Notes under the pieces: model-generated
What the model saw: only the letters and a program-made list of their open reading frames with translations
The model's database searches: none
What the model was told of the DNA's origin: nothing
In this document: piece by piece, positions 33,088 to 40,622 of the stretch
How the letters are laid out: each line of letters begins with the position of its first letter
How positions within the stretch are numbered: position 1 is the first letter of the stretch
Translations under genes and position numbers: made by a program
Assembly: GCF_009932395.1 (NCBI RefSeq)
Contig: NZ_LSRS01000002.1
Coordinates: 475,350 to 528,669, forward strand
Direction of reading: 5' to 3'
Source of the DNA: Sporotomaculum syntrophicum
GTDB lineage: Bacteria; Bacillota; Desulfotomaculia; Desulfotomaculales; Desulfallaceae
DNA: 53,320 nucleotides

Positions 33088-33606
33088 TTGTCATTCAAAG
33101 ACATCCATGATTTGACCAGGGAGCAGCTCCTTGATTTTATAACAGATTTGAGCAAACGCTGGCTGGCACTCGATGGGCTGTGGTTTCAGGCTGTGGAAAA
33201 AGAATACGGTTTGAATAAGGCTATTGCAGTGGATACTGCTGCGTGGAGCAAATTTACAGCTCTAGAAGCTCAGCGAATCATGGCCTTTCTTGGTCTGCCG
33301 GCACAGGGCGGTCTGGATGCGCTGGAGCAGGCTTTAAAGTTTCGTTTATATACTTTTTTAAATAAACAGGAAATTATCCGCCGGTCGCCTGACAGACTTG
33401 TATTTCGCATGCAGGATTGCCGGGTGCAGGCAGCCCGGGAGCGCAAAAATATGCCGCTATTTCCCTGTAAGCCGGCGGGATTGGTGGAATACAGCGGCTT
33501 TGCCCGTACTATTGACTCTCGCATTAGTACCCGGTGCATTTGCTGCCCGCCGGACAAGCCCGATGCAGGCTGCTACTGTGCCTGGGAGTTTACAATTACC
33601 GAGTAA
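33088..33606 (+). CDS. DUF6125-like cytosolic protein
   Basis: 172 residues from TTG 33088, with GGAGGG eight bases upstream. It starts with an LTREQLLDFITDLSKRWLALDG helix and then WFQAVEKEYG with conserved Trp. The C-terminal part is rich in cysteine: MQDCRVQAARERKN, then RCICCPPDKPDAGCYCAWEF. This matches the DUF6125 layout as I recall it. The four C-terminal cysteines with a conserved Asp could bind metal or a cluster. Function unknown. Single gene with no operon partners, conserved in anaerobic Firmicutes and archaea by family knowledge. Confidence 0.75.
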   Translation: MSFKDIHDLTREQLLDFITDLSKRWLALDGLWFQAVEKEYGLNKAIAVDTAAWSKFTALEAQRIMAFLGLPAQGGLDALEQALKFRLYTFLNKQEIIRRSPDRLVFRMQDCRVQAARERKNMPLFPCKPAGLVEYSGFARTIDSRISTRCICCPPDKPDAGCYCAWEFTITE

Positions 33607-33710
33607 CATGTACAAAAAAACAGCTAAACGCCATTAATTTTTTTATTTTCTAACACAATTTACTATAGACGTTACACCGGGGGTTTTGTACAATAATATT
33701 TGCTGGTTGC

Positions 33711-33722
33711 TTGACCGGTCAA
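33711..33722. promoter_or_regulatory. 12-base perfect palindrome before ferredoxin gene
   Basis: TTGACCGGTCAA is its own reverse complement, 50 bases ahead of the ferredoxin start; possibly a repressor site over a -35 box. Confidence 0.5.
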
Positions 33723-33771
33723 TGAAGGGGTAACCCCTGCGAAATTTTATGAATTATGGGAGGTATATAAT

Positions 33772-33960
33772 ATGTTTAAGGTGCAAATCAACCAGGATAA
33801 GTGCCAGGGTTGTGGGGAATGCGTAGAAAACTGCCCGGCTGAACTTCTGGCTATGGATGGCGATAAAGCTACTGTGGTCGGCGAACCTGATGAGTGCTTG
33901 GGCTGTGAAACCTGTGTAAGCATTTGCCAGAACGAGGCTGTTACTGTTAGTGAGGTATAA
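33772..33960 (+). CDS. 2[4Fe-4S] ferredoxin
   Basis: 62 residues with two full cluster-binding motifs: CQGCGECVENCP near residue 11 and CLGCETCVSICQ near residue 43; the second set ends in Gln rather than the usual Pro. It is a cytoplasmic low-potential electron carrier. GGGAGG lies nine bases before ATG 33772. It is monocistronic and closed by a very strong terminator. Confidence 0.96.
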   Translation: MFKVQINQDKCQGCGECVENCPAELLAMDGDKATVVGEPDECLGCETCVSICQNEAVTVSEV

Positions 33961-33983
33961 TATAAACTTAAATATTTTAGCAT

Positions 33984-34025
33984 AATAAGCTCATATCCGA
34001 CCGGATATGAGCTTATTATTTTTTT
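33984..34025 (+). terminator. ferredoxin terminator
   Basis: A 15-base perfect stem (AATAAGCTCATATCC and its complement, 33984-34017) followed by a TATTTTTTT tract. Confidence 0.97.
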
Positions 34026-34154
34026 GTCAGAATAATATGCTTGACAGTGCAAATTTTGTCTTAGTCATCGTTAAATGAAGTCATGAAGCGACATTATAAA
34101 TCGTTGTTATGCTACTCAAAAACACTTATTATATTCATTGGAGGTGGATACAGT

Positions 34155-34835
34155 TTGTATTACATTGCAGGGGTAACTGAAGACGGCATAGAGATGGGCT
34201 GTGATTTCGGATTTGATATGATTGAGCGAATCATACTGGATGATATTTTCATGGAGATACCTTTAAAGGTAATGGGCGATTTAATTGCCTGGAAAAGGTT
34301 TTCGTATTTTGGGGACAAGCCCGAGGTTAATGCTGATGATTTAGTTGGCCAAAAAGCTCAGCGCCTGCAGATAGAATATGGGATTGATGTTTTGCGGGAG
34401 AACTGCCAGTCGGTAATAGTTGACAGAATTCCTTTATTAGCAACTTTAAAGAGAATACGCATTAAACTGTGGAATCTGCCGGGCTGGCAATGTGGACAAA
34501 ATATAATACCAATCGAACTGTTTAAGCATATCGTGCTATATCACCCCCAGTTATTGCGCAGTCTATTAGGTGAAGAAAAATACGGGCTCTGGGACCATGC
34601 TGAGGACCGGGGGCGGGCTCTTGGTGTTTTAAATAAATTCATTGACTTCCTGGAAGGTAACCCCGGCCTGCAATATATTGTATTATATAATGAATTGACT
34701 TGCCCCCACTGGGATGCTTCGGGTGAAATGCAATTTGACAGCAGTGGCCGGCTGGCTGCTTTTAATTATTTTGGCCGGGGTAACGGCCAATCATATAAAT
34801 ATTACCCGGAGCTGGAAGTATGGCAAAGAACTTAG
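34155..34835 (+). CDS. conserved hypothetical protein
   Basis: 226 residues from TTG 34155, with GGAGG about ten bases upstream; a further 24 codons upstream lack a binding site. The predicted N-terminus is MYYIAGVTEDGIEMGCDFG. It is acidic and soluble, with no membrane segment and a DHAEDRGRALG helix near residue 165. One CPHWD pair near residue 200 could bind metal, but I recognise no family. It lies 75 bases before the HIT gene, so it may be cotranscribed with it. Function not inferred. Confidence 0.7.
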   Translation: MYYIAGVTEDGIEMGCDFGFDMIERIILDDIFMEIPLKVMGDLIAWKRFSYFGDKPEVNADDLVGQKAQRLQIEYGIDVLRENCQSVIVDRIPLLATLKRIRIKLWNLPGWQCGQNIIPIELFKHIVLYHPQLLRSLLGEEKYGLWDHAEDRGRALGVLNKFIDFLEGNPGLQYIVLYNELTCPHWDASGEMQFDSSGRLAAFNYFGRGNGQSYKYYPELEVWQRT

Positions 34836-34909
34836 CCTGGCAGGACTTGCCCTTTTAATAAAAAAGTATATAGTTATAATGAATACGTAACTTACAGGAG
34901 GCATGAAAT

Positions 34910-35401
34910 GTGGACAGGCTATGGGCACCGTGGCGTGGCGTTTATGTGGTTAATAAATCCGGAACCGAATGTATCTTTTGCGAGAAATTAAATGCGGGGG
35001 TCGAAAAGGATTTTGAAAATTATGTACTGTATCGCGGCGACAATGTGTTTGCGTTGCTGAATATTTATCCCTATAATAATGGTCACTTGATGGTGGTACC
35101 AAACCGGCATGTAGGTGAAATTGAGGAATTGAAACTTGAAGAGATGCAGGAATTGTTTACGGTTATTCAATTAATGGTCAGAGTGCAGAGAAGCGCGCTG
35201 TCTCCCGATGGTTTCAATGTGGGGATGAACCTGGGTAAAGTAGCGGGGGCTGGCATTCCCGGCCATTTACATATACATATAGTGCCCCGCTGGGGTGGCG
35301 ATACAAATTTTATGCCTGTACTAGCCGATGTGAGAGTAATTCCCGAGGGTTTGGAGGCCACCTACGCCAAGCTCAAGCAGGCATTGGAGCGGATAGTATA
35401 G
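34910..35401 (+). CDS. HIT-family nucleotide hydrolase/phosphorylase
   Basis: 163 residues from GTG 34910, with AGGAGG (34896-34901) eight bases before it; the ATG two bases earlier is out of frame. The histidine triad is GHLHIHIVPRW (about residues 117-127), preceded by a YPYNNGHLMVVPNRH strand. A CIFCEKL start with a Cys pair and a triad histidine are typical of the Fhit/AP4A phosphorylase-like branch (DRLWAPWR N-terminus). It would split dinucleoside polyphosphates or adenylylated compounds. Confidence 0.93.
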   Translation: MDRLWAPWRGVYVVNKSGTECIFCEKLNAGVEKDFENYVLYRGDNVFALLNIYPYNNGHLMVVPNRHVGEIEELKLEEMQELFTVIQLMVRVQRSALSPDGFNVGMNLGKVAGAGIPGHLHIHIVPRWGGDTNFMPVLADVRVIPEGLEATYAKLKQALERIV

Positions 35402-35443
35402 TACAGTAGATAGCAAAAGGATAATATTACAAATAAACAATTC

Positions 35444-35472
35444 TTGACTTAAAGCAATGCGTATGATAAGAT
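35444..35472 (+). promoter_or_regulatory. promoter of the tRNA cluster
   Basis: TTGACT (35444-35449), 17 bases, TAAGAT (35467-35472). A small leader hairpin TTGCGTT/AACGCAA (35478-35498) follows before the first tRNA. Confidence 0.7.
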
Positions 35473-35505
35473 CGTTCTTGCGTTAAGGAAGAACGCAAAT
35501 TTTGT

Positions 35506-35583
35506 GGTGGATGTAGCTCAGCTGGTTAGAGTACCAGATTGTGGCTCTGGGGGTCGTGGGTTCAAATCCCATCATCCACCCCA
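35506..35583 (+). tRNA. tRNA-His (anticodon GTG)
   Basis: Acceptor arms GTGGATG/CATCCAC, anticodon stem CCAGA/TCTGG with loop containing GTG, and TTCAAAT in the T loop. The extra G before the acceptor (G-1, 35506) and the discriminator C (35580) are present, as required for histidyl-tRNA synthetase. CCA is encoded (35581-35583). Confidence 0.97.
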
Positions 35584-35589
35584 GTTTAT

Positions 35590-35664
35590 TGGGGCGTAGC
35601 CAAGTGGTAAGGCAACGGGCTTTGGTCCCGTCATTCGTTGGTTCGAATCCAGCCGCCTCAGCCA
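35590..35664 (+). tRNA. tRNA-Gln (anticodon TTG)
   Basis: Acceptor arms TGGGGCG/CGCCTCA with one G-T pair; anticodon stem ACGGG/CCCGT around CTTTGGT, giving TTG; TTCGAAT T loop; CCA encoded. Confidence 0.96.
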
Positions 35665-35690
35665 AAGCGGCCACGTTGTGGTCGCTTAAT

Positions 35691-35766
35691 GACCTAGTAG
35701 CTCAGTCGGTAGAGCACCTGACTTTTAATCAGGGTGTCCCGCGTTCGAGTCGCGGCTGGGTCACCA
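35691..35766 (+). tRNA. tRNA-Lys (anticodon TTT)
   Basis: Acceptor GACCTAG/CTGGGTC; anticodon stem CTGA/TCAG around a TTT anticodon; TTCGAGT T loop; CCA encoded. A hairpin (AGCGGCCAC/GTGGTCGCT) separates it from tRNA-Gln. Confidence 0.97.
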
Positions 35767-35770
35767 GGAA

Positions 35771-35810
35771 AAGCCCCGTGATTAATCATTGCGGGGACTT
35801 GCTTTTTTTT
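35771..35810 (+). terminator. tRNA operon terminator
   Basis: AGCCCCG (35772-35778) with CGGGGACT (35792-35799) around ATTAATC, followed by TTTTTTT. Confidence 0.85.
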
Positions 35811-35900
35811 AATCCAGTTTGGTTTGTATAAAGCTTTTCGTTGGAGTTAATAACTTTATCCGGTTACCTAGTCAGCCGTTATTATAATGAATATAAAAAA

Positions 35901-35935
35901 ACAAGTTGCTAAAAGTAGCAACTTGTTTTTTTTTG
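35901..35935 (+). terminator. second terminator
   Basis: ACAAGTTGCTA and TAGCAACTTGT form an 11-base stem over AAAG, with flanking A and T runs. Works in both directions in principle. Confidence 0.9.
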
Positions 35936-36035
35936 TTCCTGTGTCACTAAATAGTGTCACACATACTCGTAATTTTGTCGGGCATTATAAAGACATCACC
36001 AGTAATTAAAAATAATTAACGAGGAGGTTTTTATT

Positions 36036-36290
36036 TTGGCACAAGGACAAAACAGGAACAGGAAACTGATACCGCAGGCAGCTAATGCTATGGAGCAATT
36101 TAAATATGAAACTGCTGCCGAATTAGGTATTCCCAATTACCAGGGTTATCTTGGTGACTTGCCTTCACGGATGAACGGTGCTGTTGGCGGTAACATGGTT
36201 AAGAAAATGGTTGCCGCTTATGAGCAAAGCCTGGCTCAGGGACAACAGCCTCCCACTCCGCAGGTAACCAACCAGCAGCCTACTCCCTAA
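36036..36290 (+). CDS. alpha/beta-type small acid-soluble spore protein
   Basis: 84 residues from TTG 36036, with GAGGAGG nine bases upstream. SASP landmarks: AANAMEQFKYETAAELGI, including the GPR protease-cut region (FKYETAAELG), then DLPSRMNGAVGGNMVKKMVAAYE. It binds and shields spore DNA and is cut at germination. The C-terminal 15-residue tail, rich in Gln/Pro/Thr, is longer than usual. It shows the host forms endospores. Presumably SigG-controlled, but I could not place a clear SigG promoter. Confidence 0.96.
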   Translation: MAQGQNRNRKLIPQAANAMEQFKYETAAELGIPNYQGYLGDLPSRMNGAVGGNMVKKMVAAYEQSLAQGQQPPTPQVTNQQPTP

Positions 36291-36302
36291 GGAATGAAAA
36301 CC

Positions 36303-36330
36303 AACCGGCCATTACAAGGCCGGTTTTTTC
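36303..36330 (+). terminator. SASP terminator
   Basis: AACCGGCC (36303-36310) with GGCCGGTT (36318-36325), followed by TTTTC. Confidence 0.92.
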
Positions 36331-36659
36331 TGGTCTACCAAAATTAAACCATTGTTCGGCTCGTTAAATCAGCTTGACTTGTACAATATTTTCTGCATTA
36401 CCATAAAAATTATGCATGCTCAGTTAAAAAATCTATTATGTGAATTTTATTTTAGTATTTAACTTGAGCACAAATAACCTTTATTATGCTGGTTTTTTAT
36501 GCTTTTATGCTAATTTGTGCTGATATGTTGTGTGGATTAAGTTAAAAATGTTCCGTGTATTGTTGTTTTTGTGATAATATTTATGAATAACATATAATAA
36601 GATTATATATAAGTTAGAAGCAATAAATAATTAAAATTAGATGTTGGGAGGCGTTTGTT
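36331..36659. other. AT-rich intergenic stretch
   Basis: About 330 bases, unusually AT-rich, with no frame, hairpin or repeat I can support. GGGAGG near 36646 belongs to the next gene. Confidence 0.5.
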
Positions 36660-36965
36660 TTGGCTTTTGAAGTTTATAAACCAAGGTCGTCTAAAGATGA
36701 TGTGGTTGCCTTCACTAAACATCATATTAGATTAGGAGTAAAACTAGCCGGTAAACTTGGTGGTGACCGGGTTGAGGTAGCTTATGACAGGGATACTCAG
36801 CAATTAAGAATTAAAGCGGTAGACGATGGCGGGCTGTTGCTTAATAATAATAAGATCGGGGCTCGGGGTATCTTTAAGTTTTTTGATCTCGAAGGTAAAA
36901 AGGGTAATTATGAAGCCAGGTTTGATCCTCAGGAAGCAGCTATTTTTGTAGATATGAAAGAATAG
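36660..36965 (+). CDS. conserved hypothetical protein
   Basis: 101 residues from TTG 36660, with TTGGGAGG at good distance. Soluble alpha/beta protein: ASSKDDVVAFTKHHIRL-like helix, RVEVAYDRDTQQLRIKAV strands and an IFKFFDLEGKKGNYEARFD C-terminus that reads like a short beta-rich domain. No catalytic motif is visible. It lies 24 bases ahead of the DUF763 gene, with no terminator between, so the two are probably cotranscribed. Family not recognised. Confidence 0.75.
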   Translation: MAFEVYKPRSSKDDVVAFTKHHIRLGVKLAGKLGGDRVEVAYDRDTQQLRIKAVDDGGLLLNNNKIGARGIFKFFDLEGKKGNYEARFDPQEAAIFVDMKE

Positions 36966-36989
36966 TGTTTCTGCTTAGGGGGATAAATA

Positions 36990-38090
36990 ATGCGAACTGG
37001 TATAGCTAACTTACCTTTACATGGACATCATTGTCCCCGGTGGCTTTTCGAGCGCATGGTACGTCTGAGCGCGGCTATCGTTGAGGCGGTGGTGGAGGAA
37101 TTCGGGCCGCGGGAAGTGCTGCGCCGCATGTCTGATCCTTTTTGGTTTCAGGCTTTTGGTTGCGTAGTGGGCTTTGACTGGCATTCATCCGGGCTGACCA
37201 CGGTGCTCTGTGGTGCCTTAAAGCAAGGGATGGCTGATAGACAAAAGGATGCCGGTATATTCTTTGCCGGAGGCAAGGCAATGACGTCACGGAAAACGCC
37301 CCTTGAAATAGCTGCTTATACCGACAGGTATGCACTGCCGGACAATGTGGCTAATTTGCAGTATGCCAGCCGCATGTGTGCCAAGGTTGATTCGGCGGCG
37401 GTGCAGGATGGCTACCAAATTTACCAGCATTTCTTTATGTTTACCGGCGATGGGAGTTGGGCGGTGGTTCAACAGGGCATGGATGGACAAAGTGGCTGGG
37501 CAAGGCGTTATCACTGGCTGAGCGACAATTTACGTAGTTATGTCGAAGAGCCGCACGCTGCTGTTTGTGGTCAAAATGGATTAAAGGTGCTCAATATGGT
37601 AGCCAGGGAGAGTGACCAAGCCCGCAACGTATCGGTTTTTCAAACTAAAGAGAAGCCGGAAAAAATTATTTCGTCCTTAAAAAAGATTGCGGCGCTACCC
37701 CGGGAGCAGTTGGCCAGATTAGATTTACCTGCTGCTCACCCGGTGCCTCAGGCAGGACGTATCGAAAAAACCTTGCGTCAACTCTATGATTTGGCTCCGC
37801 AGAACTATGAGCAGCTATTGTCTGTTCAGGGAGTCGGACCGGCGACCGTGCGGGCTTTTGCCCTGGTTGGTGAAGTAGTCTACGGAGTAAAGGCCAGCTT
37901 GAAGGACCCGGTGCGCTATTCTTTTGCCCACGGGGGTAAAGATGGTCACCCCTACCCGGTGGATCGCAACAATTACGATCTCTCTATAAATATGCTGGAA
38001 ACCGCCCTGCGGCGGCTGCGAGTTGGCGAAAGAGATAAAATGGATGCTCTACGCCGCCTGGCAGTTTTGCAAAAAAACTTTACATATTAA
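36990..38090 (+). CDS. DUF763 protein
   Basis: 366 residues. The N-terminus GIANLPLHGHHCPRWLFERM and SDPFWFQAFGCVVGFDWHSSG are hallmarks of DUF763, a family common in archaea and some thermophilic or anaerobic bacteria. Near residue 270 there is a helix-hairpin-helix-like VQGVGPATVRAFAL, followed by YSFAHGGKDGHPYPVDR; together these suggest nucleic-acid binding. The function is unproved. GGGGGAT-AA precedes ATG 36990. pyrE starts 16 bases after its stop, so both belong to one transcript. Confidence 0.88.
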   Translation: MRTGIANLPLHGHHCPRWLFERMVRLSAAIVEAVVEEFGPREVLRRMSDPFWFQAFGCVVGFDWHSSGLTTVLCGALKQGMADRQKDAGIFFAGGKAMTSRKTPLEIAAYTDRYALPDNVANLQYASRMCAKVDSAAVQDGYQIYQHFFMFTGDGSWAVVQQGMDGQSGWARRYHWLSDNLRSYVEEPHAAVCGQNGLKVLNMVARESDQARNVSVFQTKEKPEKIISSLKKIAALPREQLARLDLPAAHPVPQAGRIEKTLRQLYDLAPQNYEQLLSVQGVGPATVRAFALVGEVVYGVKASLKDPVRYSFAHGGKDGHPYPVDRNNYDLSINMLETALRRLRVGERDKMDALRRLAVLQKNFTY

Positions 38091-38106
38091 ACTGGAGGTT
38101 TTCGAT

Positions 38107-38649
38107 ATGGATAATCGTCAAGCGCTTAAAGAGTTATTGGATACCCTGGCTTTTGAACGCCGGCCGGTAGTGCTTTCTTCCGGTAAAACCAGTAATTATT
38201 ATTTTGATGGCCGGAAGGTTTCCCTTAATCCCCAGGGGGCTTATTTAATTGCCCAAATCATTTGTGATATGCTTGAAAACGAAAATATTGATGCTGTGGG
38301 TGGCTTGACCATGGGTGCGGATCCCATTGTGGGTGCTCTGGGGCCGGAGGCTTACCGTAGAGGTCTTGACCTGTCTTTATTTATTGTGCGTAAAGAAGCT
38401 AAACAACATGGTACCAAACAGCAAGTCGAGGGGCCGCCCCTTAAACCGGGTCAGCGGGTGGTAATTGTTGATGATGTTCTTACGACTGGGGGCTCAATAA
38501 TCCAGGCGGTGCAGGCTGTGCGGGAAATCGGTTGTGAGGTAGTCAAGGCTATTGTCCTGGTGGATAGGTTGGAAGGTGGTACCCAGGCTTTGGAAGAGAT
38601 GAACGTTCGCGTAGAGTCTGTGTTTACTGCGGCTGACTTTGGTCTTTAA
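38107..38649 (+). CDS. pyrE: orotate phosphoribosyltransferase
   Basis: 180 residues from ATG 38107, seven to eight bases after GGAGG (about 38093-38097); the frame extends 28 codons further up, inside DUF763, without a site. The PRPP motif is VVIVDDVLTTGGS (about residues 118-130) and the orotate/PRPP loop is FDGRKVSL near residue 36. It makes OMP from orotate and PRPP in pyrimidine synthesis. Away from the other pyr genes. The pairing with a DUF763 gene is unusual. Confidence 0.95.
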   Translation: MDNRQALKELLDTLAFERRPVVLSSGKTSNYYFDGRKVSLNPQGAYLIAQIICDMLENENIDAVGGLTMGADPIVGALGPEAYRRGLDLSLFIVRKEAKQHGTKQQVEGPPLKPGQRVVIVDDVLTTGGSIIQAVQAVREIGCEVVKAIVLVDRLEGGTQALEEMNVRVESVFTAADFGL

Positions 38650-38761
38650 TTAAGCCGCACAAAAAAACTAAACTTTCGTCTATTAATTGTTTAAAAGGCT
38701 AAATAAGAGCTCATGATGTATTTATGCCGAGATATTTTGGCAAAATGAACAATTTTGTTGT

Positions 38762-38790
38762 TTGACTTGTTAAATAATAATACATAAAAT
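38762..38790 (+). promoter_or_regulatory. promoter of the riboswitch-NlpC/P60 transcript
   Basis: TTGACT (38762-38767), 17 bases, TAAAAT (38785-38790). Transcription would start near 38797, about 30 bases before the aptamer. Confidence 0.75.
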
Positions 38791-38826
38791 TACATCGCGA
38801 GCCTAAATTTGGGGAGGCGAATAATA

Positions 38827-38942
38827 TTTTGTCACCGAATTCCTATTATGGAAGCGGGGGAACCATTTTAGGGGTGAAATGCGATTAGCATGGGGCTAAC
38901 ACTTCGGTCCTAACCCGTCAGCTAACCTCGTAGGTGTGGAAA
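38827..38942 (+). promoter_or_regulatory. c-di-AMP riboswitch (ydaO-yuaA)
   Basis: Signature segments in order: GGAAGCGGGGGAACCA (38850-38865), GGGGTGAAAT (38871-38880), and CCTAACCCGTCAGCTAACCTCG (about 38909-38930) followed by GTAGG. The P1 stem may be CACC (38833-38836) with GGTG (38933-38936). It controls cell-wall hydrolase genes in many Firmicutes; high c-di-AMP switches them off. No terminator hairpin is seen before the ATG at 38953, so control may be translational. Confidence 0.93.
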
Positions 38943-38952
38943 GTGAGGCACC

Positions 38953-39624
38953 ATGTTAAAGCGAAAGGCAAAGTTGTTTTTTACTTCAGTTGCGCTCGGT
39001 GCATCTTTATTAGTGTCACCAGGTATATCTTCTGCGGATACATATTACACTGTTAACCAGGGGGACAACCTCTGGAGAATTTCCAGAATGCACGGCACAT
39101 CGGTGGAAAACATTATGTTCTGGAATGGTATGACTTCTAATATTATTCATCCAGGTCAGCAATTGGTGGTAGCTTCTGGTGCGGGTACAGTGCAGGACAA
39201 GCCATCCACCTGGACAAGCCAGGCGAATCCGGTCCAAACCGTGTCAAGAAGTAGTGACCGTGTCACCGAACTAATTGATTATTCCAAAACTTTTATTGGT
39301 GTGCCATATGTCTCTGCAGGTATGTCGCCCAGCGGTTTTGATTGTTCCGGCTTTACCAAGTATGTATTTGCTCACTTTAACATTAATTTGCCCCGTACTG
39401 CTGCTGAACAGTACAACGTAAGTCAGGCTGTAACAACAAATGAAACCAAACCCGGTGATTTAGTGGCTTTTAAAACAGGTAGTTACATATCGCATGTTGG
39501 CATTTATTTAGGCGGTGGCAAATTTATCAGTGCCACCTCCAGCAGGGGAGTTGCTATTGCTTCGGTATCTGATCCCTATTGGAAAGAGCATTTCTTTGGA
39601 TATGCAAGGGTCATTCCTTCATAA
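38953..39624 (+). CDS. LysM-NlpC/P60 cell-wall endopeptidase
   Basis: 223 residues: signal peptide (about 1-28, ending GISSADT), LysM domain (YTVNQGDNLWRISRMHG... about 32-75), and NlpC/P60 domain with catalytic Cys in FDCSGF (about residue 132), His in SHVGIYLGGG (about 181) and the polar third residue near the end. It cuts gamma-D-glutamyl-meso-diaminopimelate links in peptidoglycan outside the cell. GTGAGG lies five to six bases before ATG 38953. Regulated by the c-di-AMP riboswitch just upstream. Confidence 0.96.
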   Translation: MLKRKAKLFFTSVALGASLLVSPGISSADTYYTVNQGDNLWRISRMHGTSVENIMFWNGMTSNIIHPGQQLVVASGAGTVQDKPSTWTSQANPVQTVSRSSDRVTELIDYSKTFIGVPYVSAGMSPSGFDCSGFTKYVFAHFNINLPRTAAEQYNVSQAVTTNETKPGDLVAFKTGSYISHVGIYLGGGKFISATSSRGVAIASVSDPYWKEHFFGYARVIPS

Positions 39625-39672
39625 ACATTGCCGAACAGTGTTACTTTGATTAATCATTAAGAACGATCATAT

Positions 39673-39709
39673 AAAAAAGCTCACCTACATTCGGATAGGG
39701 GGCTTTTTT
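39673..39709 (+). terminator. terminator of NlpC/P60 gene
   Basis: AAAAAAGC (39673-39680) and GCTTTTTT (39702-39709) flank an inner CCTA/TAGG stem. Confidence 0.85.
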
Positions 39710-39857
39710 ACTTTCAAGATATCGTGCCCGCAAATAGTGACTATGATTATAGTAGACAATTTAAGTTGTTCAGCAAGAAAGGAATTGTGCGATGAACAGT
39801 AAGTAATTAGCGAAATTTTATGAACGGTCGAATCCAACCCCGACTGTAGGCTGTGAT

Positions 39858-40160
39858 TTAACAGACTGGGATTTTTATCTCCAATATGGTTTTAGGCTCA
39901 GGACAATTAACCAAAACCTCAACCACAAAGTAATTATAGTATTTTTTTATGGCTGTTGCCAGGCCAAAGGTGCGCAGTCCATATTTGTCCAGTGTCTGGA
40001 TCAAGTTGCCGTATATGCTTGCTTCCAGCATGATACGGTCGTTCAACTCAGTATGGCTAATGCCGGCCAATACTTGCCGGACATATTCGCTGAATTCATT
40101 AAGTGCAGGTGTAAGGGGGGAAATATCATATTCAATATAATCTTCCACCATGTCGATCAT
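39858..40160 (-). CDS. small hypothetical protein
   Basis: 100 residues from ATG 40160, with AGGAGATGATCAT just upstream (minus strand), which makes the start firm. The protein is acidic and helical at first (DYIEYDISPLTPALNEFSEYVRQV), then has YYNYFVVEVLVNC with one buried Cys. No family recognised and no membrane segment. It is divergent from the GIY-YIG gene and a perfect palindrome lies in its 5' leader (40173-40201), so it may be repressed by an autoregulator. Confidence 0.65.
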   Translation of the reverse strand: MIDMVEDYIEYDISPLTPALNEFSEYVRQVLAGISHTELNDRIMLEASIYGNLIQTLDKYGLRTFGLATAIKKYYNYFVVEVLVNCPEPKTILEIKIPVC

Positions 40161-40172
40161 ATGATCATCTCC

Positions 40173-40201
40173 TATGGTAATATATGTAATATATTACCAT
40201 A
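40173..40201. promoter_or_regulatory. 29-base near-symmetrical operator
   Basis: TATGGTAATATAT (40173-40185), spacer GTA, then ATATATTACCATA (40189-40201): a perfect 13-base inverted repeat, just upstream of the minus-strand gene's ribosome binding site and 100 bases before the GIY-YIG start. Confidence 0.75.
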
Positions 40202-40303
40202 CGTGGAAATAAATATCTAGTATTAAATTTATAACCCATGTTAATATTTTTATTAATTTAAGTGATTTTTTTATCTATGATTTTGTATGTTAAAGGTGTA
40301 ATA

Positions 40304-40555
40304 ATGTATTATGTTTATATATTAATCTGTGCTGACGGCACTTATTATACCGGTTATACTACAGACCTGGTCAGGCGGCTACATGAGCATAACCGGGGGC
40401 AGGGGAGTAAATATACCAGAGCTCGTTTGCCGGTGGAACTGGTATATTATGAGGTGCTGCCGGATAAAAGCAGTTCGCTGAAGAGGGAAATTGCCATTAA
40501 AAAATTGTCCCGGCGGGAAAAAATAAGGCTGGTAGATAAATGCCAATCCAACTAA
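40304..40555 (+). CDS. GIY-YIG domain protein
   Basis: 83 residues from ATG 40304 (AAAGGTG upstream); the frame is open 14 codons further up. The variant GIY-YIG motif is YYVYILICADGTYYTGYTTDL; R at VRRLHEHN and E in LVYYE follow in order, as in YhbQ/UPF0213 proteins. The domain is a nuclease fold; small family members are thought to act in DNA repair. The length fits. Confidence 0.92.
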   Translation: MYYVYILICADGTYYTGYTTDLVRRLHEHNRGQGSKYTRARLPVELVYYEVLPDKSSSLKREIAIKKLSRREKIRLVDKCQSN

Positions 40556-40622
40556 GCATTAAGCCTGCACAGAAACGGTAGTGTGACTAGGTTAAGCAGT
40601 TGGGAAGGTGGATAGGTGCCCG

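Noticed and set aside
38829-38885. A short ORF starting at TTG after GGGGAGG, inside the riboswitch
   Set aside because: The bases belong to the conserved ydaO aptamer; coding is a chance match.
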